From Larsenimonas rhizosphaerae (GTDB lineage: Bacteria; Pseudomonadota; Gammaproteobacteria; Pseudomonadales; Halomonadaceae): 64,000 bases of DNA. Below, in pieces: positions 16,709 to 26,842 of the stretch (position 1 is the stretch's first letter; each line of letters opens with the position of its first letter). The stretch is taken from the NCBI RefSeq assembly GCF_023700005.1, contig NZ_JAMLJK010000003.1:186001-250000 (forward strand). Reading direction: 5' to 3'. The notes under the pieces are model-generated. The model searched no databases. It was not told where the DNA came from and worked only from the letters and a program-made list of their open reading frames with translations. A program made the translations under genes and the position numbers.

Positions 16709-17286
16709 TCAATCAGCTTGATGCCTTGGTGAAGAGAGATAAGAAGCTTCTGATTGCAGCGTCCCGGATTAATGACAGCATCGAATTCCGTCGGCTGATT
16801 AGCACAACCCGCGCATTTTCAACGGCAACTATCAGGTCTATCAGAAGGCGCGCCTAGATGCCGGCACCGACGCTGCCCTCAAGACCGCCAGCTTCAGCGA
16901 TGCCGTAACTTCCGCAGCGGCGCCATTGCCGCCGGCGCCAACGAAGCGCTGATCACGCAGCTCGCCGCGCTGGTCGATAACGACCGGACGCTTCTGGTCT
17001 CCGCCTCGAAGATCACCGGCATCCTCGCCGCCGGGATGGCGGGCGGAGATGTGGAGAAGGGCGCGGAGGTGGCGGGGAATGCGGCGGCGTATAACTATCT
17101 GTCGCATCCAGAAGCCCGGCGGCTGCAAGCCATCAATCGCCTCCTGGAAGATGACGACACCCTAAAACTTGGGGAGAGGCTGTGGAGTGTCGGGTGAGGA
17201 AACAAAGCCAGATGGCTGGTGTGGATAAGAGTTGGGCAGAGAAATTTCCCAGGGGATCTATTTATAATCCTGAGATTACGAGGTGA
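16709..17286 (+). pseudogene. Module 9: shuffled CdiA scraps and a toxin tail
   Basis: At least four pieces in wrong order. 16709-16770 matches the module 4 segment INQLDALVKGDKKLLIAAS. 16771-16853 is a haemagglutinin scrap that is also present at 18600. 16854-16905 and 16906-17160 match the TDAALETA and AAGANEALITQLAALV...NAAAYNYLSHPEA segments, with deletions between. At ~17162 the match to module 1/3 ends, and a short frame (QMAGVDKSWAEKFPRGSIY, stop 17284-17286) leads into the immunity gene, probably the last residues of a lost toxin. Confidence 0.65.
16771..16853 (+). repeat. Haemagglutinin-repeat scrap, copy A
   Basis: About 83 bases (from aatgacagcatcgaattccg to tcagaaggcgcgcct) nearly identical to 18600-18683. 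It encodes part of a filamentous haemagglutinin repeat (NYQVYQK). In both places it is joined to unrelated left-hand sequence at the same point. Confidence 0.75.
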
Positions 17287-17654
17287 TGAAAATGCAGGTG
17301 AGGTTTTGTACTTATTCTGTCGATCAATTGCCTACTGGCTTTAAATATCCCAGTAGATATTTGGGCTTTGCCAAGTCTATTGATCTGCCTAAAGATTTTC
17401 CTTGGTGGTTTGACGATGCGTGCACGGATGGTGGTCAGTTGTCGTGGAAATTGCGGGGAAGTTATAGTGAGTGGTTGGGTTTGGAAGGGAGAAACCTAAT
17501 ACCTTTTGCTCAGCTAAATGATGATGCTGCTTTTTTTGATGGTGATGACTCAAGTGGCGACCCTAAGGTTATCGTTATTGATCTAGGCAACAAAGAGCGA
17601 GTTTATGAGCTACCGAACTTTGAGGCTTGGCTCTACGATGCTCTCCAGGACTGA
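17286..17654 (+). CDS. SUKH-like immunity protein of module 9
   Basis: A 122-residue protein (start MKMQVRFCTYSVDQL) whose ATG overlaps the stop of the toxin remnant by one base (TGATG). The plan LPKDFPWWFDDA, NLIPFAQLNDDAAFFDGDD, then ERVYELPNFEAWLYDAL fits SUKH/SMI1-KNR4-like immunity proteins. AT-rich. The cognate toxin is almost completely deleted, so this is an orphan immunity gene. Confidence 0.6.
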   Translation: MKMQVRFCTYSVDQLPTGFKYPSRYLGFAKSIDLPKDFPWWFDDACTDGGQLSWKLRGSYSEWLGLEGRNLIPFAQLNDDAAFFDGDDSSGDPKVIVIDLGNKERVYELPNFEAWLYDALQD

Positions 17655-17708
17655 TTTTTGAGAGGGCGCGTATTTTCTGTTTAAAAATTGAGGCTATGAG
17701 CAGTTAGC

Positions 17709-18263
17709 TCACTGTCCATATTCATATAAGAATTTTTCAGGCACATGACTAGTTAACCAAACTCCATTCTCTGCCTGAAAGAATTTGAAGCCCTTTTGAT
17801 GCATTCGAAGGGCCTTAATTTTTAGTACCACAGGCTTTCCATGGCGCTGCCCAACAGTAATGGCCGTAGTTATGTTTTGCGACAGGTGCACATGGTGGCG
17901 AGAGCCTGCGATCAATCCTTGCTGCTGGATCGATTCAAGGAAGCGTGTCGCAGTACCATGGTAAAGGAATTCAGGAGGTTCTTTTCCTACGTGTTGAAGG
18001 TTTACGCTGGCGGTTGAATGGCCTTGCACGGCACGGATATGTTGTCCGTCATCTGAAATGCTAAAGCGTTTTTTATCGCTGCTGCTGACGACAGCCTGAA
18101 TCAGGCCAATATCTAAAACTCGCCCATCTTTAGCTGCACCGGCTATTAAGGATTCGACATCTGCCCAGCCCTCGCTGTCTAGCTGCAAGCCGATTGACTG
18201 GGGCTCGTGTCTCAAAACATAGCTGAGAAATCTGCTGACCTCATTGAGTGTTTTGGCGTTCAT
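17709..18263 (-). CDS. kptA: RNA 2'-phosphotransferase (KptA/Tpt1)
   Basis: A 184-residue enzyme that moves the 2'-phosphate left at an RNA splice/ligation junction to NAD+, giving ADP-ribose 1'',2''-cyclic phosphate. Full-length Tpt1/KptA match: an N-terminal winged-helix part with SRFLSYVLRHEP, SDKKRFSISDDG and IRAVQGHS, then the ADP-ribosyltransferase-like part with FLYHGTATRFL, HHVHLSQN and AENGVWLTSHVP. The start chosen is ATG 18263 (MNAKTLNE); a TTG at 18284 would add seven residues. It lies alone on the minus strand at the right end of the toxin array, with CdiA debris on both sides, so it is probably part of the acquired region. Bacterial KptA has no settled physiological substrate. 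Confidence 0.9.
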   Translation of the reverse strand: MNAKTLNEVSRFLSYVLRHEPQSIGLQLDSEGWADVESLIAGAAKDGRVLDIGLIQAVVSSSDKKRFSISDDGQHIRAVQGHSTASVNLQHVGKEPPEFLYHGTATRFLESIQQQGLIAGSRHHVHLSQNITTAITVGQRHGKPVVLKIKALRMHQKGFKFFQAENGVWLTSHVPEKFLYEYGQ

Positions 18264-18284
18264 GGCTGCTTTACGTATCGACAA

Positions 18285-18599
18285 TTTTTTATCGTGAATT
18301 TATCCGCATATTGCCTGTGTCTGAGGGTGCCTCTCAAGCAATCTTCATTAAAAATGATTTTTTAGAGCTGGAGATCCAGCTGAACAAACATGGTCAGCAT
18401 GTTTTAAAGTCCTGAATCTGAGGCAAGCTATCGATTACAATAGATCGAGTTCATCTCATGAAGCCGATCTAGTGAACCAGTCACTGCTACTGTCGGTGAT
18501 CAGTAGCTCTCGACGTGGACGAGTCATGCTGACATATGGTAGGTGCACTTCATGTGGCAGATTGTCCTCATTGTCTGTCGGTTCTCCGATCCCGCCAAT
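18285..18599. other. AT-rich gap upstream of kptA
   Basis: No gene found. It must hold the kptA promoter on the minus strand, but no convincing -35/-10 pair was picked out. Confidence 0.35.
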
Positions 18600-18767
18600 A
18601 ATGACACCATCGAATTCCGTCGGCTGAATAGCACAACCCGCGCATTGTCAGCGGAAACTATCAGGTCTATCAGAAGACGTGCCTTGCCGCCGACGGTGAC
18701 ATGGCCCTGACAGAGGTGGCGATATTACCCACTCCTCGCCCCATCAGCAGAGCAGCCAGCTCTAGCC
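18600..18767 (+). pseudogene. Terminal haemagglutinin-repeat remnant of the CDI array (contains scrap copy B)
   Basis: 18600-18683 is the second copy of the scrap at 16771-16853. It continues VSGNYQVYQKTCLAADGDMAL, matching the start of module 3 (VSGNDQTYQRTRLASDGDMTL). After a small frame slip it reads GGDITHSSPHQQSSQL and stops with TAG 18765-18767. This is the right boundary of the orphan array. Confidence 0.65.
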
Positions 18768-18858
18768 ATGGATGCGGCCTTGTGTTCTTTCTGTCCTTTG
18801 CCGTTCGTCGCCCTCCTTCTATGCTGAGAGTTCTTTTTCACGGACAGGATGTCTTCGA

Positions 18859-19623
18859 ATGATGATTGCAATGGATCGCGGCCAGGGTGCACCGGCGCTG
18901 GTGCTGATGCATTTTTTTGGCAGTTCTCACCGCGAGTGGGATGGGGTGGTATCGCGGCTGGATGATTCCCTGCGGGTGGTGACGCTGGACATGCCAGGTT
19001 TTGGCACCGCCCATGATGTGGAAGGCTACGATGTGGCCGCGATGACCCGGCACGTGCAGGACGCCATCGAGCGCCTGGCGCTTGATAATGTGATTCTGGT
19101 CGGGCACTCCTTTTCCGGGCGTATCGCGATGACGCTGGCCGCGCAGCAGCCTGCCTGGCTTCAGTCGCTGGTGCTGGTGGCGCCGGCGCCACCCGGGCCA
19201 CAGCCGGTCAGTGAGGAGGAGCTTGAGTTTCAGTTGGGCTTTGATTTCAGTGTTGAAAGTGCCCGTGAATTCATTGACGGGGCGATTGGCGTAGACATTG
19301 CTCCGGACCTGTATGAGCAGGCCGTGGAGGACGCGATGACGGCGCACCCGGCGGCCTGGCGGGCGTGGCCGGCGGCCACTTATGCCGAGGACTGGGCGGA
19401 GGTGGTGGGTATACTGAACATGCCGGCCTGGGTACTGGTGGGCGACAGGGATCCCTCTCTACCGCCCTCGGTGCAGCGCGAGGCGGTAATGCCCCATCTG
19501 GCCCGTGGCTCGCTTGAGGTTTATGAGGGCATGGGGCATCTGTTGCCGATGGAAATGCCCGAGCAACTGGCGGCGCGGCTCAATGCCATTGCCGGGGTGG
19601 ATGAGGTGCGGCGAGGTGCCTGA
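18859..19623 (+). CDS. Alpha/beta-hydrolase fold enzyme
   Basis: A 254-residue soluble alpha/beta hydrolase. The order of elements is HFFGSSHREWD (oxyanion region), a nucleophile elbow GHSFSG, an acidic residue in LVGDRDPS and a catalytic His in EGMGHLLP. The substrate cannot be told; esterase or peptidase-like small-molecule hydrolysis is likely. Paired ATGs at 18859 and 18862 are plausible starts; a longer frame from 18772 runs into CdiA debris and is rejected. The gene is the first ordinary chromosomal gene right of the CDI array. The next two membrane genes lie close downstream. Confidence 0.8.
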   Translation: MMIAMDRGQGAPALVLMHFFGSSHREWDGVVSRLDDSLRVVTLDMPGFGTAHDVEGYDVAAMTRHVQDAIERLALDNVILVGHSFSGRIAMTLAAQQPAWLQSLVLVAPAPPGPQPVSEEELEFQLGFDFSVESAREFIDGAIGVDIAPDLYEQAVEDAMTAHPAAWRAWPAATYAEDWAEVVGILNMPAWVLVGDRDPSLPPSVQREAVMPHLARGSLEVYEGMGHLLPMEMPEQLAARLNAIAGVDEVRRGA

Positions 19624-19680
19624 TTGCATAACCTCGTGATTGCTTTAGGCTTGGTCGCCTGGGCAGAGAGGAATGAAACG

Positions 19681-20175
19681 ATGATGTGGAAGTGGATCGG
19701 TTTTATGGGCCTGTTGGGATGGAGTGCGGCGGCGTCGGCAGATGTGCCGCTGATCTCGACAGATTACAACGAAGTGCAGGCGGTGTTTCGGGCCATGCTT
19801 CAGTCGCCGATTGAGGCGACGATCATACTCGGCCTGTCGCTTGCGTTGATTGCCGGCTGGGCCATGTCGCTGTGGCGCCGTGGCAAGGGCATTCTCAGTG
19901 TGTTTGTAGGAGTGGCCTTTTTGATACTCGCCGGGGATACGGTGTATGGGGTGCAGATATTGATGTCGGATCAGCCCGTAGAGTGGATGAGTTTTGTCGA
20001 GAACAAGGCGTTGATCGCCTCTCTGGGGTCACTGCCCATCTACCGGTTGTATCTGGAGGCTGAGGTATTGCTGTTGATTGCAGGCGTAGCCGTGATGATG
20101 ATCGCACTGACGGTGCTGGCCATGGCGTTCATGACCGCGTCCAAACCACGTGATACCGCGGAGGTGCGCTCATGA
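19681..20175 (+). CDS. Membrane protein of unknown function, first of a pair
   Basis: A 164-residue protein with an N-terminal signal-like segment (MMWKWIGFMGLLGWSAAASADV) and about three further hydrophobic segments (IEATIILGLSLALIAGWAM, ILSVFVGVAFLILAGDTV, LLLIAGVAVMMIALTVLAM). RBS GAGAGGAA lies upstream of ATG 19681. The stop overlaps the start of the next gene by 4 nt, so the two are co-translated. Family not recognised. Confidence 0.7.
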   Translation: MMWKWIGFMGLLGWSAAASADVPLISTDYNEVQAVFRAMLQSPIEATIILGLSLALIAGWAMSLWRRGKGILSVFVGVAFLILAGDTVYGVQILMSDQPVEWMSFVENKALIASLGSLPIYRLYLEAEVLLLIAGVAVMMIALTVLAMAFMTASKPRDTAEVRS

Positions 20176-20438
20176 TTCTGGCCTTTTTGGGCATGGCGCT
20201 GGTCACCGCGACCATTGCGTTGCTGGTGGCGGCGATGACGCTGTTTATCAGAGGTTACGCTGTCAGCTCGCTAACGATGCTGGGTGGGCTGTTGATGATC
20301 ATCCTGCCGGTTTTCATCCAGAACTGGCACGGGTTTCTGCCGGTCACTCGTGAGATGACCTACGCCGTACTGACCCTGCCCGGCATGTTGATTGTGGTCT
20401 TCGGTATCTTTTTGACGCGGCGGCTGCCATTTCGGTAG
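20172..20438 (+). CDS. Small membrane protein, second of a pair
   Basis: An 88-residue protein with about three hydrophobic segments (AFLGMALVTATIALLVAAMTL, MLGGLLMIILPVFI, LTLPGMLIVVFGIFL), with a 4-nt overlap (ATGA) with the preceding membrane gene. A bidirectional terminator follows. The pair probably forms one membrane complex; function unknown. Confidence 0.65.
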   Translation: MILAFLGMALVTATIALLVAAMTLFIRGYAVSSLTMLGGLLMIILPVFIQNWHGFLPVTREMTYAVLTLPGMLIVVFGIFLTRRLPFR

Positions 20439-20454
20439 CCCGTCGTGGTGCCAT

Positions 20455-20488
20455 GAAAAAGCCCGGCATGCAGTGCCGGGCTTTTTCG
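20455..20488. terminator. Bidirectional terminator
   Basis: 8-bp stem gcccggca / tgccgggc around a 5-nt loop, flanked by aaaaa on the left and ttttt on the right. It can serve both the membrane gene pair (+) and the oxidase-like gene (-), which converge here. Confidence 0.85.
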
Positions 20489-20520
20489 TGAAGGGCGGGA
20501 CGCCAGGCCGACGCGCCCCC

Positions 20521-21198
20521 TCACATCGCAGGCCAGGCCGGCGGCGCATACGCTGCTGTCTGCTTCGCATCCTGCTCAGGGGGGTGGCACTTGGGCGCCA
20601 CCGGCAGTACGCCTGCCCACACCGGCCAGTCCCGATCGGCGTCATCATCCAGTACGCCGTCAGCCCGTACCTTCATTGAAGCCTCGTCGAGTTTGATACG
20701 CAGTATGCCCGTTGCCCGGGTTTCACTGTCGGTTACCGGGCGCAGCAGGGGCCAGCGCCCCGGGCTTATCTTTTCGACGAATCGCTCGAACTGATGTTTT
20801 TTCTGCTCCGGATCGGTCACAGCCTCGGGCACGCCGTAGATCATGGCGGCACGGTAGTTGGCCGAATGATGAAAGGCCGAGCGGGCCATCACCAGGCCAT
20901 CCAGGTGTGAAATGGTCACACATACCTTTTGAGCCGAGTGAGCTGCACTCACGATATTGGCGGCCTTGCCATGGCCGTGCCAGTAGAGATGGTTTCCATC
21001 GCGCCAGTGGCAGGTGGGGATCACACGGGGCTGCCCGTTAACCACAAACCCCACATGACAGATCAGCGTCTGGTCAATGAAATCCAGCAGTGCCTGCCCA
21101 TCATCGATGGCCCTGCCACGGCCACGCTTGACCGTCGTCAGTGGCGTGGCGCTCAGCGTCGGCGGTACAGCGTGTGTTAACGGGGTATCTGGTGTCAT
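20521..21198 (-). CDS. Pyridoxamine 5'-phosphate oxidase-like flavin-binding protein
   Basis: A 225-residue protein of the split-barrel FMN-binding superfamily. It shows HVGFVVNGQPRVIPTCHWRDG, YWHGHGKAANI, VCVTISHLDGLVMARSAFHHSANYRA and VYGVPEA-like elements of the Pyridox_ox_2 group. Probably binds FMN; substrate unknown. The start ATG 21198 is preceded by AAGAGG; a longer frame to 21426 runs through the divergent promoter and is not used. It is divergent from a MocR regulator gene, a common arrangement in which the regulator controls the neighbouring gene. Confidence 0.8.
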   Translation of the reverse strand: MTPDTPLTHAVPPTLSATPLTTVKRGRGRAIDDGQALLDFIDQTLICHVGFVVNGQPRVIPTCHWRDGNHLYWHGHGKAANIVSAAHSAQKVCVTISHLDGLVMARSAFHHSANYRAAMIYGVPEAVTDPEQKKHQFERFVEKISPGRWPLLRPVTDSETRATGILRIKLDEASMKVRADGVLDDDADRDWPVWAGVLPVAPKCHPPEQDAKQTAAYAPPAWPAM

Positions 21199-21306
21199 GG
21201 TATACCTCTTGTGCCTGTCGGTGTCCTGTCCGACTTTACCGGCAGCAGGCATGCTGAAACATGGCCACTTTTGAATCATTTTACCCGTCCAGACTGGTGC
21301 GCTCCC
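21199..21306. promoter_or_regulatory. Divergent promoter region shared by MocR regulator and oxidase-like gene
   Basis: A 108-base intergenic region between two divergent genes. MocR proteins generally bind direct repeats in such regions; I did not find an unambiguous repeat. The regulatory role is inferred from gene arrangement. Confidence 0.4.
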
Positions 21307-22788
21307 ATGTCGCGTACTGCCATTGTCAGCCTGAACTTTTCCCTGCAGGGGCAGGGCGGTCATTTCTATCGTCAGCTTATTGATCAGATCGTGGAGTTCA
21401 TCACCCAGGGTAAACTGAAGGCGCATGACCGGCTGCCCGGTAGTCGAGTGCTGGCTTCAAGCCTGGGCATCTCCAGAAGTACGGTGGTGAACGCCTATGA
21501 TCAGCTCATCGCTCAGGGCGTGCTGGTCAGTAAGCACAAGAGTGGTGTATTCGTGGCCGAGCAGGCGGGGTATATCACTCAGTCGTCCCGGCCCGTAGTG
21601 GGCGATAGTGACACGGGGGAAACGCCACCACCCTCGGTCATCGGTTTCAGTTCCACCAGTGATGCTGGCCGGTTTCCTGAAAAGGCCTGGCTCAGAAGCC
21701 TTCGTACCAGCTGGGCGTCGGTAGACCCTCGGGTACTGGATGACAGTTGCCCCACCGGACTGCCCGACCTCAAACAGGCGATCTCGGATTATCTGTATCA
21801 GCTCAGAGGGCTTGCCTGTAGCCCGCAGCAGATTCTGATTACCGCAGGCAACCGTGATGCCCTGACGCTGTTGAGGCACGCGCTGGCGTCACTCAGCCCC
21901 GGCAGTGCGTGGATAACGGAAAACCCGGCGTATCCCCCCATTCATCGACTGCTGGAAAGCTGGCGGCCTGAAGGCAGTGCTCGGGCATCCATGGTCCTGC
22001 CGGTGGATGAGGAGGGCTGCTGCCTGCCCGATGAAACGCTCACCGGTGCCGCGCCCATTGTGCTGTTGACCCCTAACCGCCAGTACCCGACAGGGATCAG
22101 CCTGGGCCGGGCGCGTCGGCAGCAATGGCTTGCGCTGCTGCAGCAACGACGGTGCTGGCTGATTGAGGACGACTACGACAATGAGTTCGTCTATAGCGGC
22201 AGGAGCACGGTGCCCATGATGCAGGCCGATGTGTCCGAACGGACCTTCCTGGTGGGTAGTCTTTCCAAGGTACTTTTCCGAGGCCTCAGGCTGGGGTTTA
22301 TCGTGTCCCCCCCTGCCTGTTACAGCACACTTCTGGAAAGTCGCCGGCAATTGGGTGGTTCTGCGGCCCTGCCGATGCAGCCGGTAGTGGCTGAATTCAT
22401 CAACAATGGCGAGTTTGCGCGCCACATCAACCGCATGCGACGGCATTACCGGCAGAAGAGGGATGAGTTGCTGCGGCTGCTGGACCAGCATTTACGGCCC
22501 TGGTTTGACTGGCAGGCGCCCTCGGGCGGCATGCACGTCGTGATACGTTTCAGGGAGGCCGTATCGGCGTCTGGCCGGCTGTCGGAAACGGCGACGCGTG
22601 ATCAGATGGTGGCACGCGACTTGATGAATGAGGGCATTCGGTTGCAGCCCCTGTCATTGCATTTTGTGGGCGAGTCCGCCGATAGCCAGGGGTTCATTCT
22701 GGGGTTTACGGCGCCATCAATGGCGGCCATGTCCTGCATGGTGACGGCATTGAAGCGTTATCTGATCAGGGCAGATGCATCGGCCTGA
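21307..22788 (+). CDS. MocR/GntR-family PLP-dependent transcription regulator
   Basis: A 493-residue MocR-type regulator. It has an N-terminal GntR winged helix (YRQLIDQIVEFITQGKL, DRLPGSRVLASSLGISRSTVVNAYDQL) and a C-terminal class I aminotransferase-like domain. The latter has VLLTPNRQYPTG, the DDYDNEF aspartate and a PLP lysine in VGSLSKVLFRGLRLGFI. Such regulators usually sense PLP or amino compounds. Start ATG 21307 gives MSRTAIVSLNFSL; a longer frame from 21211 runs into the divergent promoter. The divergent flavin-binding oxidase-like gene is the likely target. Confidence 0.85.
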   Translation: MSRTAIVSLNFSLQGQGGHFYRQLIDQIVEFITQGKLKAHDRLPGSRVLASSLGISRSTVVNAYDQLIAQGVLVSKHKSGVFVAEQAGYITQSSRPVVGDSDTGETPPPSVIGFSSTSDAGRFPEKAWLRSLRTSWASVDPRVLDDSCPTGLPDLKQAISDYLYQLRGLACSPQQILITAGNRDALTLLRHALASLSPGSAWITENPAYPPIHRLLESWRPEGSARASMVLPVDEEGCCLPDETLTGAAPIVLLTPNRQYPTGISLGRARRQQWLALLQQRRCWLIEDDYDNEFVYSGRSTVPMMQADVSERTFLVGSLSKVLFRGLRLGFIVSPPACYSTLLESRRQLGGSAALPMQPVVAEFINNGEFARHINRMRRHYRQKRDELLRLLDQHLRPWFDWQAPSGGMHVVIRFREAVSASGRLSETATRDQMVARDLMNEGIRLQPLSLHFVGESADSQGFILGFTAPSMAAMSCMVTALKRYLIRADASA

Positions 22789-22830
22789 AGGCAGGGAAGG
22801 TGGTGTATCAGCAGGGGCGGTGAGTACTGC

Positions 22831-22861
22831 CATGGTGCCGGGCATATTGCCCGGCACCATG
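22831..22861. terminator. Strong hairpin between convergent regulator and mqo genes
   Basis: Perfect 14-bp inverted repeat catggtgccgggca / tgcccggcaccatg with a 3-nt loop. No T-run follows on either strand, so it may be a transcript-end stabiliser or a shared weak terminator, not a classic intrinsic terminator. Confidence 0.55.
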
Positions 22862-22882
22862 ACGCCTGCCATCTGGCTGGCG

Positions 22883-24376
22883 TCAGGCGGTAGGGTCGTT
22901 GATCTTGAGCGTCTGGTGCGTGCGATGGCGTACCTGGCGAAGCTGATCGGCATCAGTGGCCAGTGTGCCTGCCCGAACCGGTACGATCTCATTGAGAACG
23001 GCCTGCCATTCGGGGGAGCGAGCCTTCTCGGGGAAGCACCGCTCGAGCAGCCCAAGCATGATTGACGTGGCCGTCGAGGCGCCGGGAGAGGCGCCCAGCA
23101 GGGCCGCGAGCGAGCCGTCACCTGCAGCGACCACTTCGGTGCCGAACTGCAGAATGCCGCCCTTCTCCGGATCCTTCTTGATGATCTGAACGCGCTGGCC
23201 TGCTACCTCGATACGCCAGTCTTCATCCCTGGCATCCGGATAGAAGTCACGCAGGGCATCAACACGCTGGCTGTGCGTCTGGCGCACCTGTTCTACCAGG
23301 TACTTGACCAGATCAAAATTGTTTCTGGCTACCGAAAGCATCGGCGACAGATTGGAGCCGCTGACGGATTTCACCAGATCAAACACGGAACCGGTCTTGA
23401 GGAATTTGGTGGTAAAGCCCGCATAGGGGCCGAACAACAGGGATGGGGAGCCATCGACATTACGGGTGTCCAGGTGGGGCACGGACATGGGCGGCGAGCC
23501 GACGGAAGCCTTGCTGTAGACCTTGGCGAGGTGCTGTTTGACGATTTCCGGCTTGTCGCAGCGCAGCCACTGACCACTGACCGGGAAGCCGCCATAGCCG
23601 CTGGCTTCGGGAATATCGCTTTTCTGCAGCAGGTGCAGGGCAGCACCACCGGCGCCGAGGAACACAAAGCGTGAGCGAAGAACGCGCTTGCGCCCGTCAC
23701 TCGTGGTTGATTCGATTTTCCAGCGGCCGTCGCTTTCACGGGAAAGGTCGGTGACGGACTGGCCGGTGCTGACCTTGACCTGCTCGTCCGGCAGGGCTTC
23801 AAGGCGCTTGAGCATCATGCGCGTTACGGCGCCGAAATCAACGTCGGTGCCGCCTTCGGACCGCGTGGCGGCCAGCCTTTCACCGTCGGACCGGCCTTCC
23901 AGCAGCAGCGGTGCCCAGGCACGAATCTGCTCACGGTCTTCAGTGAAGGACATATCCTCGAAGCAGTGGTGGGCCTGAAGGGCTTCATGACGCGCACGCA
24001 GGAAGTTGGCATCGCTTTCGCCACGCACAAAGCTCATGTGCGGTACGGGATGGATGAAGTCGGCGGGGTCGCCCAGATCGCCCTGCTCGACAAAGTAGCT
24101 CCAGAACTGCTTGGATTCCTCGAACATGGTGTTGATGCTGATGGCCTTGTCGATGTTGATGCTGCCATCCGGGGCCTGGGGGGTATAGTTCAGCTCGCAC
24201 AGCGCCGCGTGACCGGTGCCTGCGTTGTTCCAGGCAAAGGAGCTTTCGCTGGCGGGCGTATCCAGACGTTCCAGAATTTCAATTCTGGATTCGGGTTCGA
24301 GGGCCTGAAGCAGGGTTGCCAGAGTCGCGCTCATGACGCCGGCACCTACCAGAACAATATCTACGGACTCATCCAT
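22883..24376 (-). CDS. mqo: Malate:quinone oxidoreductase
   Basis: A 497-residue FAD-dependent membrane-associated enzyme oxidising malate to oxaloacetate with electrons passed to quinone; part of the TCA cycle and respiratory chain. It has an N-terminal FAD Rossmann motif (DIVLVGAGVMSATLA), the family blocks SSFAWNNAGTGHAALCELNYTPQ (split here), GGTDVDFGAVTRMML, and a C-terminal GGILQFGTEVVAAGDGSLAA/LLGASPGASTA. Length is normal. The start chosen is ATG 24376 (MDESVDIVLVG); a TTG at 24388 is the alternative. Neither has a strong RBS. No signal peptide. Confidence 0.95.
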   Translation of the reverse strand: MDESVDIVLVGAGVMSATLATLLQALEPESRIEILERLDTPASESSFAWNNAGTGHAALCELNYTPQAPDGSINIDKAISINTMFEESKQFWSYFVEQGDLGDPADFIHPVPHMSFVRGESDANFLRARHEALQAHHCFEDMSFTEDREQIRAWAPLLLEGRSDGERLAATRSEGGTDVDFGAVTRMMLKRLEALPDEQVKVSTGQSVTDLSRESDGRWKIESTTSDGRKRVLRSRFVFLGAGGAALHLLQKSDIPEASGYGGFPVSGQWLRCDKPEIVKQHLAKVYSKASVGSPPMSVPHLDTRNVDGSPSLLFGPYAGFTTKFLKTGSVFDLVKSVSGSNLSPMLSVARNNFDLVKYLVEQVRQTHSQRVDALRDFYPDARDEDWRIEVAGQRVQIIKKDPEKGGILQFGTEVVAAGDGSLAALLGASPGASTATSIMLGLLERCFPEKARSPEWQAVLNEIVPVRAGTLATDADQLRQVRHRTHQTLKINDPTA

Positions 24377-24388
24377 AACGTGTGTCAA

Positions 24389-24691
24389 TGTAAGATCCTG
24401 AAATTACGTGGCCGAGATCACAGGTGGGCAGCCTCCTGGGCGCTGCCTGTGCACTATCTTCCGAAACTCTATCCGGCGTGTGCGTTTGCCGTCATCTTCT
24501 GCCGGTCATGGTTTCCTGCATCGTCATGATACAAAACGATCTTTCCGGCACAGGTGACACCATGCCGCAGGAATAATAGCCTGTGTGCAGTGCACCATGG
24601 AAATATTTTGCGCTTCTTTTCCTTTGGATTCAAAGCGCATTTCCCGATACCGCACGATGAGCACATTCCCGCATCGATAAAACTCCGGGGC
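24389..24691. other. mqo upstream region
   Basis: No supported gene. It holds the mqo promoter region on the minus strand; no specific operator recognised. Confidence 0.35.
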
Positions 24692-24731
24692 ATGAAAAAA
24701 CGCGTCTGCCGAGTTTATCGGCCGACGCGTC
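24692..24731 (-). terminator. Terminator of thiC
   Basis: Read on the minus strand, an imperfect stem gacgcgt...acgcgtc with inner paired ccga/tcgg is followed by a run of six T. It lies 36 bases downstream of the thiC stop. Confidence 0.75.
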
Positions 24732-24767
24732 CTGGGGTGAACATGCAAATCAGCAATTCAACGGCGT

Positions 24768-26672
<1,905 letters not shown>

Positions 26673-26741
26673 TCAATGCCGGCTGGAGCGCAGGATCGGG
26701 AAGGCGAATGACGTCACGAAACGCACGGTATCGCCGCTTGA

Positions 26742-26842
26742 TCCCTACGCCGGTACTAGCCGGATCAGGTTCATCGGGATCCACCGTGACGTTGTCTGGC
26801 AACGTAAGGTGATCTCAGCCGGTTCCACCGGCACCCCGTCAA
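26742..26842 (-). promoter_or_regulatory. TPP riboswitch (THI element) of thiC
   Basis: On the minus strand the sequence reads cggggtgccggtgg, then ggctgagatcacc, then gaacctgatccggctagtacc and gcgtagggat. These are the conserved P2/J sequences (GGCTGAGA) and the P4/P5 core (CCTGATCxGG...TAxTACC) of the TPP aptamer, in the correct order. It ends about 85 bases before the thiC start, so control of translation or of early termination in the leader is expected. Confidence 0.93.

Noticed and set aside
624-18767. CRISPR array or integron-like cassette array
   Set aside because: The repeats are few, irregularly spaced (2.5-4 kb) and follow immunity genes. There is no integrase, no attC-like palindrome and no short regular spacers.
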